Part shown: positions 18,677 to 27,469 of the stretch, in pieces
Numbering within the stretch: the stretch's first letter is position 1
Layout of the letters: the number at the start of each line of letters is the position of its first letter
Assembly: GCA_964385465.1 (NCBI GenBank)
Contig: CAYLPJ010000025.1
Coordinates: forward strand, 14,470 to 78,469
Source: CAYLPJ01 sp964385465
Lineage (GTDB): Bacteria > Planctomycetota > Phycisphaerae > SM23-33
DNA: 64,000 nucleotides
Reading direction: 5' to 3'
Translations under genes and position numbers: made by a program
Notes under the pieces: model-generated
Databases searched by the model: none
What the model saw: the letters and a program-made list of their open reading frames with translations, nothing else
Told to the model about the DNA's origin: nothing

Positions 18677-18865
18677 ACCGCTCAACCGCTTCCTGGCATG
18701 CAGGACAGCGTCCGCTCCGCCAGCGCTGGGCGATGGACGGGCGCAGAACCCCCTTGTCGATCCCGGGATCGGTGGTAGACTCTTGACGCAAGCTGGCATC
18801 GCTCGCCAACCAGATGAGCCCCGGCAAATCACCAGTCGAGACATACCAGGTGAAGGAGGCGTTCC

Positions 18866-21298
18866 ATGCGTGTCCTCAGCCGTTTGTCCGTGCTGCTCGT
18901 GTCGGTCGTATGCGCCGCGGTGGTTCCGGCCGGCGCGATCACGCCGGCCGAATTCCACGCGATGGTCCGCAAGACCAACCCGAAGTACCCGGGTTCCGGG
19001 AGCATCACGGTCCGGGAGGGCAAGGTGGTGGCGGTGTCGATGCCCTCGGCCTACGTGAAGGACCTGTCGTTCCTGCGCGGGCTGCCCCTGGAGAAGGCGA
19101 GCGTCGTGCTGGCCTCGAACCCGATCACCGACCTGACCCCGCTGAAGGGGCTGAGCATCCGCGACTTGACGCTGGCGGGGTGCTCGGGCGTCAAGGAGCT
19201 CTCGCCGCTGGCGGGGATGAAGATCGAGATGCTGGACCTCAACGGCTGCCGGAATGTGCGGGACATCTCCGCCCTGAAGGGCATGCCGCTCCTGACGGCG
19301 GTGCTGGCCGGCGCGCGGGTCGAGGACCTGACGCCGCTGAAGGGGATGAAGCTCTGGCAGCTCGAGCTCTCCCCGGAGTACGTCCGCAAGGGCTGGGACG
19401 TCCTGCGAGAGATGGACTCGCTCAAGGTCCTCTCGGGCGACTGGACGAACACGAAACCCAAGCAGTTCTTCGCGAAGCTCAAGAGGGGCGAGTTCGGGAC
19501 GGCCCGCGACGGCGGGATCGAACGCGGGCGTTTCGAGGAGGAGGACGACGTCGAGTCCGATCCGGACGACAAGAGCTGGTACGCCGACCCCGATGAGACG
19601 GCCCCGAGCCCGTTCGTGTCCGACCGCGACGCGTGGGTCATCAAGGAGACGGTCCTCGGTCCGCTCCAGGCCGGCGCAGCGGCCGGGGGCAAACTGACCA
19701 GCGAGTACCGCGGGGCGGCGGCCTACGTCGCCAGTGCCGACCAGAAGCGCTACGCGACGGTGACCGCCTCGCCGACGAACCCCGGCCCGCTCGGGCACGT
19801 GCTGGTCACGGTGGACGGCAAGGAGGTCGGTCCGGCGATGGCGGCCTACGCCATGGACGCGCCGCAGTTCAGCCCGGATTCCCGGCGATATGGATGGGTG
19901 GGCCGGCCGGCCAACGGGAAGAAGACCGACCCCTCAAGCATCGTCATGCTCGATGGAAAGCGGGTCACGGACCGCCGGCTACGACAGGCGATGGAACTGA
20001 CCTTCTCCCGCGACGGCAAGGCGGCGTGGTGCGGGATGACGGACGCCGCCTCCGGCCACTACACGCTGTGGGGCGCGTGGGTGGATGGGACGCACGTGCC
20101 GACGCGCTACCACGGGCTCGGCGAGCTGACGTTCAGCCCGGACGGATCGGAACTCGCGTTCTGGGGGCGCGATCGCCAGCGCGGCGGGGTGTACCTGGTC
20201 GTCAACGGCCGGGAGCGGGAGCGGAAGTACCCCGACCGGGAGATCGTCGCCCACGAGACGTCCCCCGACTACCGCAACGCCATCCGCTTCTCGCCCGACG
20301 GGACGTCGATGGCGTGGGAGTTCCGCCGCACCGGCGGGGTCCGGTCCCAGGCGTGGATGTACCACGACGGCGAGCGGGGGCCGCTGTTCGAAGACATCGG
20401 CGTGATCCGCTTCAGCCCGGACGGCCGACGGCTCGGGTACCGCGCCGTCGAGCGGAAAGGCATGGAGGCGGTCGTGGTGGACGGCAAACGCATCGCCCGG
20501 GGCCGACACGTCAGCCCGCCGACGTTCAGCCCGAACGCCAAACGCGTCGCCTGGATTTGCCGGGGGAGTCTCGGGATGGACCTCGTCGTCGACGGTAAGC
20601 CCATCGGGAAGTTCCTCGGCGATGATAACTCCCACAGCGGGGACGTGGGGAGCATCGCGTTCAGCCCGGACTCGCAGCACGTGGTGGCCGTCGATGTCTA
20701 CGAGAAACTCCGCGTGCGGTACGACGACAAGCTGATCGATGCTCAGCCCGTTCCCGCCGGCACGTGGCGATTCCACGCCCTCTGCCCACACTCGCTGACG
20801 TTCAGCCCGGACGGCAGGCACCTCGCGTTCGGACAGGAATCCGGCTACGTGTGGATCGACGGGCATCGCCTCAAGTACGACCGCGTCCCGAGCGGCTTCG
20901 CACTGATCTGGGATGACGACACCCGCCTGCACTTCCAGGCGGCCCGCGACGGCAAGGCCGTTCTCGTCCAGATCTCCCTGACCGGCCAGCCGGCAAGCTG
21001 GTCCATGACCGACCCCGCTCCCCCCGTCGAGAAGACGCCGATGGACCTCCCCGTCGCCGCCGGCCCCCCGGACGCCCCGAAGCCCCCGGCCCAGACGGCC
21101 GACCAGCCCGGGCCCACCGACACCCGCGATGGCTTGGCCGAGGTCAAGGCCGACGGTGAGCTCAACCTCGCCAAGCTCTACGCCTCCAACGGGCTCAAGA
21201 GCAAGGCGATCGACAAGCTCAAGGGGCTCATCGAGAAGTACCCCGACACGCCCGCCGCCGTCGAGGCCGCCAAGTTGCTCGGCAAGCTCCGGCGCTGA
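18866..21298 (+). CDS. Exported LRR / PD40 propeller / TPR-like chimera
   Basis: This is 810 residues, with ATG at 18866 behind AAGGAGG. The signal peptide ends near PAGA (residue 24). Residues about 60-185 are leucine-rich repeats (LTPLKGLSIRDLTLAGC, LSPLAGMKIEMLDLNGC). An acidic linker follows (EEEDDVESD). Residues about 330-700 hold eight WD40-like PD40/TolB-type blades, each starting FSPDG, FSPDS, FSRDG or FSPNA. The last 50 residues (LAKLYASNGLKSKAIDKL) resemble one TPR or its remnant. This is a protein-protein or ligand-binding scaffold of the envelope, without a recognisable catalytic site. It sits alone between a DUF4838 and a GH30 gene, with about 180-base gaps on each side, so co-transcription is uncertain. 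Confidence 0.75.
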   Translation: MRVLSRLSVLLVSVVCAAVVPAGAITPAEFHAMVRKTNPKYPGSGSITVREGKVVAVSMPSAYVKDLSFLRGLPLEKASVVLASNPITDLTPLKGLSIRDLTLAGCSGVKELSPLAGMKIEMLDLNGCRNVRDISALKGMPLLTAVLAGARVEDLTPLKGMKLWQLELSPEYVRKGWDVLREMDSLKVLSGDWTNTKPKQFFAKLKRGEFGTARDGGIERGRFEEEDDVESDPDDKSWYADPDETAPSPFVSDRDAWVIKETVLGPLQAGAAAGGKLTSEYRGAAAYVASADQKRYATVTASPTNPGPLGHVLVTVDGKEVGPAMAAYAMDAPQFSPDSRRYGWVGRPANGKKTDPSSIVMLDGKRVTDRRLRQAMELTFSRDGKAAWCGMTDAASGHYTLWGAWVDGTHVPTRYHGLGELTFSPDGSELAFWGRDRQRGGVYLVVNGRERERKYPDREIVAHETSPDYRNAIRFSPDGTSMAWEFRRTGGVRSQAWMYHDGERGPLFEDIGVIRFSPDGRRLGYRAVERKGMEAVVVDGKRIARGRHVSPPTFSPNAKRVAWICRGSLGMDLVVDGKPIGKFLGDDNSHSGDVGSIAFSPDSQHVVAVDVYEKLRVRYDDKLIDAQPVPAGTWRFHALCPHSLTFSPDGRHLAFGQESGYVWIDGHRLKYDRVPSGFALIWDDDTRLHFQAARDGKAVLVQISLTGQPASWSMTDPAPPVEKTPMDLPVAAGPPDAPKPPAQTADQPGPTDTRDGLAEVKADGELNLAKLYASNGLKSKAIDKLKGLIEKYPDTPAAVEAAKLLGKLRR

Positions 21299-21398
21299 CC
21301 ACGGGCCAGCCCCGGCGGGGCAAGACTCCCCGGGGCCATCGGTTCACGTCCCCTTGGCTTCCAGGAACCCACCGCGTGCAAGCAATTGGGGGGCCGGG

Positions 21399-21404
21399 TA
21401 TGAT
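21399..21404 (+). promoter_or_regulatory. Possible -10 element of the GH30 gene
   Basis: TATGAT lies about 75 bases upstream of the GH30 ATG in a GC-rich gap. No good -35 hexamer is found 16-18 bases before it, so this is a weak call. Confidence 0.25.
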
Positions 21405-21476
21405 GTCGACTGAATCGCCTGGCCAAGTGGCCCGGCCGGGGGGACAACGGCAGATCCGGATTCAAGGAGATATGCG

Positions 21477-22916
21477 ATGCTCAACACCCGCAACCCGTTC
21501 CTCGGTACGGTGTGTGTCGTCCTGGCGCTGGCCGGGGCCGCCAACGCAGCAGACATGGCCGTGACGGTGGACCCGACCCGGCAATTCCAGCGGATCGAGG
21601 GGTTCGGCACGTGCCTGTATCCCTGGAGCAAGGACAGCCGGGAGGCCTACAAGACCCCCGGATTCGCCAAGACGTACGCCGAGGAACTGGGGCTGAACAT
21701 CATCCGCATCAACCTCGAGCACTTCCTGTGCGAGGAGGTCGCCAAACCGGGGGACATCTCGCGCGAGGACATCATCATCAACGACAAATGCCGCGTTTAC
21801 ACGGACTTCTGCGAGAAGGTCAAGGCCTTGAACCCGGATGTCCGGATCATCGCCACGGTGTGGTCACCCCCGCCGTGGATGAAGGTCAACAACAGGAACA
21901 ACAGCGGCCGACGTCGTGGACGGAACGCCGCGATCCGCGCATCGAGCTACACGCTGACGCGCAATCGCGGCATCTCCAAGAACCACGTGCGCGAGGACCG
22001 CTTCGGGCATTTCGTCGCCTGGATGGTCGCCATCGCCGACTGGTTCAAGCATGAGGGCATCCCGCTGTACGGGATGAGCCCGGCCAACGAGCCGCGCTTC
22101 TCGCAGTGGTACGGCAGTTGCGTCTGGACGGCCAAGGACTACGCGACCATCATCGCGATGCTCGGCGAGGGGCTGGACAAGGCCGGTCACGGCAGCATCC
22201 TCCTCTATGGCCCGGAGGACATGACCGGCCACCTGCACAGCGAGGGCACCAGCCGTTTCGTCCGGGAGCTGATGGCCCATCCGGGGGCACGGAAGCAACT
22301 CGACCGCTTCGCCACGCATGGCTACACCGACGGCGTGCGGGAGGACGTTTCGCAGGAGTCGTCGCACAAGTTCTGGAAGCTGATCGAAGAGTACGACAAA
22401 CCCTATTGGATGACCGAAGGCGGTACGGGCGAGCACGCCTGGCCCAAGCCGGTGACCAAGGGGGCGGGCATCGCGATCCATAACTCCCTGGTGGCCGGGC
22501 ACGCCTCGGCCTTCGTCCCCTGGCAGATCGCCGGCGGCAAGGCGTCCACGCACAACTTCATGGTGCGCGACAAGCTCACGCCCAAGAGCCGCACGCTGAT
22601 GCACTTCGGCCGCGCCGTGCCGACCGACGCCCACCGCATCGCCGCGGACCCGGCCTTCGGGGCAGTCCTCGCCAGCGCATACCTCCGACGGCGCGACGGG
22701 AAGCTGGGCATCGTGCTGATCAACCCGTCCAAGCAAGCGCACACGGTCACGCTCGCACTGGGCAAGCTCGGACGGCTGACGGGGCTGCGCCTTTATCGCA
22801 CGACCGACGGCGAGTCCGTCGAGGATGAAGGTGACGTGACCGTCGCCGGCAACAAGGTCAAGCTCCCCATGCCGGCCGAGAGCATCGCCTCGCTTCGCGG
22901 CACCGTGGCCAAGTAA
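21477..22916 (+). CDS. Secreted glycoside hydrolase family 30
   Basis: This is 479 residues, ATG at 21477 behind AAGGAG, with a signal peptide cut after ANA (residue 24). The (beta/alpha)8 barrel shows QRIEGFGTCLYPW, LGLNIIRINLEHF, VWSPPPWMK, MSPANEPRF with the expected acid/base Glu205 and PYWMTEGGTGEH with the expected nucleophile Glu314. A C-terminal beta-sandwich (LGIVLINPSKQAHTVTLAL) completes the GH30 layout. GH30 enzymes cleave beta-glycosidic bonds in xylan, beta-glucan or related chains; which one applies here is not decided by these motifs. It converges with the GH140-like gene, with a hairpin between the two stops. Confidence 0.9.
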   Translation: MLNTRNPFLGTVCVVLALAGAANAADMAVTVDPTRQFQRIEGFGTCLYPWSKDSREAYKTPGFAKTYAEELGLNIIRINLEHFLCEEVAKPGDISREDIIINDKCRVYTDFCEKVKALNPDVRIIATVWSPPPWMKVNNRNNSGRRRGRNAAIRASSYTLTRNRGISKNHVREDRFGHFVAWMVAIADWFKHEGIPLYGMSPANEPRFSQWYGSCVWTAKDYATIIAMLGEGLDKAGHGSILLYGPEDMTGHLHSEGTSRFVRELMAHPGARKQLDRFATHGYTDGVREDVSQESSHKFWKLIEEYDKPYWMTEGGTGEHAWPKPVTKGAGIAIHNSLVAGHASAFVPWQIAGGKASTHNFMVRDKLTPKSRTLMHFGRAVPTDAHRIAADPAFGAVLASAYLRRRDGKLGIVLINPSKQAHTVTLALGKLGRLTGLRLYRTTDGESVEDEGDVTVAGNKVKLPMPAESIASLRGTVAK

Positions 22917-22990
22917 CCCTCGCCGCGGCGCGAAAAGGGTCAGACACCGTAGAGAGGAAAGAGGGAAGAGCCCGTAGCAGGTGGAGGCGC

Positions 22991-23013
22991 GGTGGGCATT
23001 CGCTGAGCCCACC
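22991..23013. terminator. Hairpin between convergent genes
   Basis: GGTGGGC (22991-22997) and GCCCACC (23007-23013) form a 7-bp stem with a 9-base loop, between the stops of the GH30 gene (+) and the GH140-like gene (-). There is no T-run on either side, so intrinsic termination is uncertain. Confidence 0.35.
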
Positions 23014-23025
23014 AACGTCAGGCCG

Positions 23026-24354
23026 TCACCGAACAGGGAGGGCATCGATCGCAATGAACGTGTCGAGTTGCCGGGCCGGGATATGCCGAAGCGTGCCGTT
23101 GTTGCCTATCTCCCATGATCGGCAGCACACACAGGCCTCTGGGTCGAAGACAGACACACGAACACGATCGGCGGCGAGGACCGACGTGTCGACATCGAGC
23201 ATCTGGCGGATCGGGAGGTAGACCAGAATGTAGCGGCCGTCGCTGCAACGCGCGGCCGCAGTATGGACCACAGGGCCCGTGTCCTCCCGGCCGGCATCGC
23301 CGAGAAGGACCTCTTGGGCCGGCACGCGCGTGAAGTAGCTGCGCTCGAGAAGCTGCCGCTTCAGCAGATCGAGCTGCGCCGAGCCCGGAGCTGCCAGCCC
23401 CTCGGTCCAGGTTGGAATTCCCCGGCCGTCCCACGAGTGGCAGCGGTCGCCGGAACGGTAGATTTGCCGGATCGGCTCGCACCCGTACGTGAACCCCGCA
23501 GCGCCGGCAAGTACACTTCGGTACAGGCTCCGGCGAACGTCATAGTCGTTGAAGAAAGCGCGGTGCTCCGGCTCGGTGTCGTTCTGCCGCCCGAACCCGA
23601 CCGGCATTCCCTCGTAGTTCGGCTCCATGTCGAGGCAGGGCTTGTGCGGCAACGTTTTGTATAATCCATCGATCGTGCGATAGTTCGGGATGTTCAGCCT
23701 GCCGTGTCCGGACTGCATGGCGTTGAAGTCCAACCAGGCCTCCCCGTGGAAGATGGCCGAGGAATTCCCGCCGCCCGGATGGAAGGAGATCAACCGGTTC
23801 CCGCTCGCACCGGACCGGATGCCCTCGGCCATCGCACGGACGATATTGGCGTGCCTCTGTGTCTGGACCGGGCTGTCGCCTCCGAGGATCCAGATCACGT
23901 TCTCGCATTCGCCCAGCGCATCGGAGAGACCGCGGCAATAGACCCTCGCGGAGTTCTCGTCCATAATCACCGGTCCGGCGGAGTTGGAATGCTCGTTCCA
24001 CTTGTCGCCCCACGTCGGCAGCCAGGCCATGACCAGCCCGTACTCCGCCGCGACGTGCGTGATTCGCACGACATACTCCAGCCAACGCGGGTTCAGCTTC
24101 ACGGCCCACATGTCCGCCTCGGTCGCGAACGGACGGACACCCGCGGCGTTCGGCGTGTTCGGTTTGAACATGTCGCGGAAGACGAGCGCCTGGATCACGG
24201 TGAAGCCCTTGGCGGCGCGATCCTCGAAAAGCCGCCTGATCTCCGCCTCGGTCAGCTTGTTGACGAGCATCCATGCCGTATCCGCAAGGTAGAAGAACGG
24301 CGACCCGTCGGAGTGCTGGAAGAAGTGCCCATCCTGGCTGGCCTGAAGTCTCAT
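23026..24354 (-). CDS. DUF4038 / GH140-like glycoside hydrolase
   Basis: This is 442 residues from ATG at 24354, chosen because GGAGGAG sits just in front and because family similarity begins at once (FFQHSDGSPFFYLADTAWML). The barrel shows QALVFRDMF, GLVMAWLPTWGDKW, IWILGGDSP (Asp of the first active-site strand) and CLDMEPNYEG (Glu of the second), the DUF4038 pattern of GH140. Characterised GH140 enzymes are apiosidases acting on rhamnogalacturonan II; that exact activity is inferred only by family. There is no signal peptide, so it probably acts in the cytoplasm on imported oligosaccharides. The C-terminal 90 residues are the usual beta-domain. Confidence 0.82.
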   Translation of the reverse strand: MRLQASQDGHFFQHSDGSPFFYLADTAWMLVNKLTEAEIRRLFEDRAAKGFTVIQALVFRDMFKPNTPNAAGVRPFATEADMWAVKLNPRWLEYVVRITHVAAEYGLVMAWLPTWGDKWNEHSNSAGPVIMDENSARVYCRGLSDALGECENVIWILGGDSPVQTQRHANIVRAMAEGIRSGASGNRLISFHPGGGNSSAIFHGEAWLDFNAMQSGHGRLNIPNYRTIDGLYKTLPHKPCLDMEPNYEGMPVGFGRQNDTEPEHRAFFNDYDVRRSLYRSVLAGAAGFTYGCEPIRQIYRSGDRCHSWDGRGIPTWTEGLAAPGSAQLDLLKRQLLERSYFTRVPAQEVLLGDAGREDTGPVVHTAAARCSDGRYILVYLPIRQMLDVDTSVLAADRVRVSVFDPEACVCCRSWEIGNNGTLRHIPARQLDTFIAIDALPVR

Positions 24355-24684
24355 GGTCTCCTCCGGCTCACGGTTCGGCTTGCGGACGGCAAGCGGTCCA
24401 GTGTTCGGCGTCTCCCGTGTGACCGCAATCAGGCAGAGCTCTGACGCGTCTGGCGTACATTGTATGGCCCCGAAGCTACAGACTTCCATATCAAGGCCAT
24501 AGAGCCGTGACACGATACTGGCTGCCGGGACGCCTGTCGCGGTCAGAACCGCCGGTACGGTCGACAGTGGCCCTTGTACGTACTGATGCAGGTTCGCGAC
24601 ATCGACAGTCTACCCGATCAACCGGAGGTCGGCGCGAACCAGGTCAGTCGTCGCGTGACAGGGGTATCGAGCGGGCGGGCCAAG
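24355..24684. promoter_or_regulatory. Upstream region of the GH140-like gene, with a candidate -10
   Basis: This 330-base spacer has no protein-like frame. On the minus strand TACAAT (24464-24459) lies about 105 bases before the ATG and is a fair -10 box. A TTGATA lies upstream but 23 bases away, too far for a standard pair. The rest of the spacer shows nothing recognisable. Confidence 0.3.
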
Positions 24685-27177
24685 TCAGCTTTCGCGCTCA
24701 ACCTGAAACTCCAACCCGCCGCAGCACTCCTTGTACTTCCTGCCGCTGCCGCAGGGGCAGGTATCGTTCCGGCCGACCTTCATATCGTCATGGCCGGCCG
24801 CCGAAGGGAGAGCCGCGGACACGTTGGACTCATAGTGGCCGGCCCGCAGCACCGGCGGGCGAGGCGACGAGGGCGGAGCTTCCGATTCCAGTCTCAGTTC
24901 GTGCAACATCGCCTGCCGCGGCACCGTAACGTCAGCGTTGCCGACCGGCTCGGGCATGGTGCGGATCATCGTCGTGACCTTCTGTCGGCCGGCCGGGGTA
25001 GCGCAGGCCTGACGTGGCGTCTGACCGTTCAGGACCGGCAATGGGGTATCGATCCACTGCATGTACTTTCGCTCGAACAGGTCCTGGATGCCCGCGGCCA
25101 TCTCGGGGGTGATCTCAATTGGTTCCTCGGACGAAGCCCGCCCGCCGCGCTCGTTTCGCTTCATGAAATCCTCAGGCGACAAGTTCGTGACGCCGCGAAA
25201 CGCCACCCCGGGCAGCCTGGTCAGCCAGCATCGTGCCTCCTCAAATCGCTTGACCGAGTTCGTCGTCACCACCAGTTCGTCACCGACGAACTCCATCCGT
25301 GCCAACGTTACCGGTCCGCCCAACTTCTCGGCGGCCCCTCCGCTGGCACGGCTCCAGACGAACTCGTCGTTCTCCTCGTCGAAGTCGATATCATCGCGAT
25401 CGAGCAGTTCCCGGCGAATCCGTTTCGGGTCCGCGATCGAGAACGACGCCGTCTGAAAGACGATGTCCTCCTCGTCCATGTTGCGCAGCACGACCGGGCC
25501 GCGGTTCGCCTTCCAGTTCTCGGCCCAATCCCACAGACGACCGAACACATGGGCCATGCGGTTCAGTCCCTCGGGCGAAAACTCCACTCCGGCATCCCGC
25601 AGGAACTTCACAGCATCTTGGCCCATTCCCATCCCCAGCAACGGACCAGCCAGATCAATGAGGCGGAACTGCCCGGCCGGGAAGACACGAACGGGCAGGA
25701 ACATGTTGATGTCAATGTTCTCCGAGAGGAGCTGATCGTCCACGCTGAGGCCGCCGCCAAGCAGGACGTTTTCCAGGTAGACCGTGCCGGCCTGCGGGTC
25801 GGTGTCGGCAACGCGATACAGGCTCGGGTAGGCTTCCGTGCGCGCCCGCAACAGCATTTCCTCGGCCGGCGGAAGGCCCCCTGCGAGCATCTTCTCGGCC
25901 TGCGTCCTGCTCCTGTAGGTAGGTCGGTACGCCACAACACCCCACGCCGCGTAGGCCGGGATCACGCCAAGGCGCTCATACTCCTCGAAGTAGTAGTCGA
26001 GATCGTCTTCACCGAAGTACCGCCTTGCCGCCCGGGAGGACCAGAGCGGCCTTTCGTACTGAAGGAAGTCGCTGAATCGCCTCACCAGGCGAAGATCAAC
26101 GGCCTTCCAGCCGGGAAGGTCGTCGGCTGCCGGAACCGTATCGTCAGCCTGATCGGCATACAGGACGTCATCGAAAGGCATGGTCTCTTCAAGGCCCCCG
26201 AGGAGTCCTTCCATGAGTTCCTGGAGTTCCGGGATCATCGGCTCGTACGTGCAGGTGACATCCCGGTCTCCAAGCATGGCGTCGATCGCCTCGTAAAGCT
26301 TGCGGTCAGAGCAGACGATTCTGCGGGGAATGCCCGTGGGCGCACCTGGCATCCGGCCGTGGAACGCCTCGACGAGGGCCTCGATCGCGTCGGCGGCCTC
26401 GCCCGAGAAGAACGGCTTCGCCTGGAGCGCGATTCCGCTGGCCCTGTCGGCGGCAAGCAGAATCTGCATGCTGCGATCGTCCCCTTCAACGAAGGCGGGA
26501 ATGGTAGGTGTGGAGACAAGCCAGGTCGCGTCCAGATGTCTCAGCCCGGATAGGTCCACGCCTGATGCCCCGAAGACGTGGGCTTTCGAGGCGGTCGGAC
26601 GCTTCGGCCGTTCCCGCGTTACAGAAACGTCCGGCAGCGTCTCGTCCCCCGATACCGACAGTACGCAGACGCCTTCGGCGTCATCGAGTTCTGTCGGCTC
26701 GAGCAGTTTCCGGGCGTCGGCGATAGCCGCCGCCCTGGTCACGCGAATCAGCAGTGCCAATTCCTTATCGTCTGGTATCCGCGGCATGCGGTTCGCCCGC
26801 TTGACCAGCACGTTCGGAACTTCATCCGCAACTCGCGGATGCAGTCCCGCCCTGCGATAGAAGCCCTGCGTGTCCGGATCCAACTCACCGAAAGGCTCCA
26901 TGCAGAAGCTGATCATGTCTATCTCTTCGGTCGTACCGTCCCCGGGCCCACCAGGAGCTGTCAGGGCCGCGAAGTCCTCCGCGGCGTTCGGTCCGCGCAG
27001 CAGCAGCAGCCCGAACTGCTCTCCGGCATCCCCCATCACACTGGCCAGGAGCGTCTCATCACGGTCGAGCAGGCGGACGAGAAAACAGTCGTAGTTCGTA
27101 AACCGCCTCCAGAGCTTGCGTGAATGGAAGCCGCGGGCGGCCCCGATGAATTCTCGCAGGATATTGCTTCCGTCCAT
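24685..27177 (-). CDS. SEC-C motif protein with DUF6930-like region
   Basis: This is 830 residues from ATG at 27177, preferred over an upstream ATG at 27279 because GAGG precedes it and the intervening codons look untranslated. The last 25 residues contain GRNDTCPCGSGRKYKECCG, the zinc-binding SEC-C motif first seen at the end of SecA. Just before it, about 150-190 residues from the end, MQWIDTPLPVLNGQTPRQA resembles the W-x-x-T-P-x-x-x-L-x-G-x-T-P segment that often sits next to SEC-C domains. The N-terminal 700 residues are acidic and cytoplasmic-looking with no membrane segment. The biological role is unknown. It stands alone, with about 290 bases to the next gene. Confidence 0.75.
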   Translation of the reverse strand: MDGSNILREFIGAARGFHSRKLWRRFTNYDCFLVRLLDRDETLLASVMGDAGEQFGLLLLRGPNAAEDFAALTAPGGPGDGTTEEIDMISFCMEPFGELDPDTQGFYRRAGLHPRVADEVPNVLVKRANRMPRIPDDKELALLIRVTRAAAIADARKLLEPTELDDAEGVCVLSVSGDETLPDVSVTRERPKRPTASKAHVFGASGVDLSGLRHLDATWLVSTPTIPAFVEGDDRSMQILLAADRASGIALQAKPFFSGEAADAIEALVEAFHGRMPGAPTGIPRRIVCSDRKLYEAIDAMLGDRDVTCTYEPMIPELQELMEGLLGGLEETMPFDDVLYADQADDTVPAADDLPGWKAVDLRLVRRFSDFLQYERPLWSSRAARRYFGEDDLDYYFEEYERLGVIPAYAAWGVVAYRPTYRSRTQAEKMLAGGLPPAEEMLLRARTEAYPSLYRVADTDPQAGTVYLENVLLGGGLSVDDQLLSENIDINMFLPVRVFPAGQFRLIDLAGPLLGMGMGQDAVKFLRDAGVEFSPEGLNRMAHVFGRLWDWAENWKANRGPVVLRNMDEEDIVFQTASFSIADPKRIRRELLDRDDIDFDEENDEFVWSRASGGAAEKLGGPVTLARMEFVGDELVVTTNSVKRFEEARCWLTRLPGVAFRGVTNLSPEDFMKRNERGGRASSEEPIEITPEMAAGIQDLFERKYMQWIDTPLPVLNGQTPRQACATPAGRQKVTTMIRTMPEPVGNADVTVPRQAMLHELRLESEAPPSSPRPPVLRAGHYESNVSAALPSAAGHDDMKVGRNDTCPCGSGRKYKECCGGLEFQVERES

Positions 27178-27469
27178 GGCATGCCTCACAGACTGGGGGG
27201 ATATCTGAACTCCGGAGGCATTTTCGACGCGAAGTCCGGGCGAGTCAACCGCAAAGCAGGCGCAAGACACATCAGTCACGCCCTGTCGTCATAGCGGCTT
27301 CCAGCCCTCGCGTTGCGCGTGGGCTCTGCGAACTCCGGGCTCCGGTGCCTTACCACGAACTGCCTTGCCCTCTGCAAGCACAACCGGTCGCAGCGGACAG
27401 CCAAGGGAGCTCACCTGATTTGCCGCCTCTTCCTATGGTGGTGCCTTGACTGTACTGTCTCCTCTGCCT

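Noticed and set aside
22936..22952. AAAAGGGTCAGACACC-like string as a trace of a mobile or repetitive element
   Set aside because: Only one short copy is seen, with no inverted repeats or transposase nearby.
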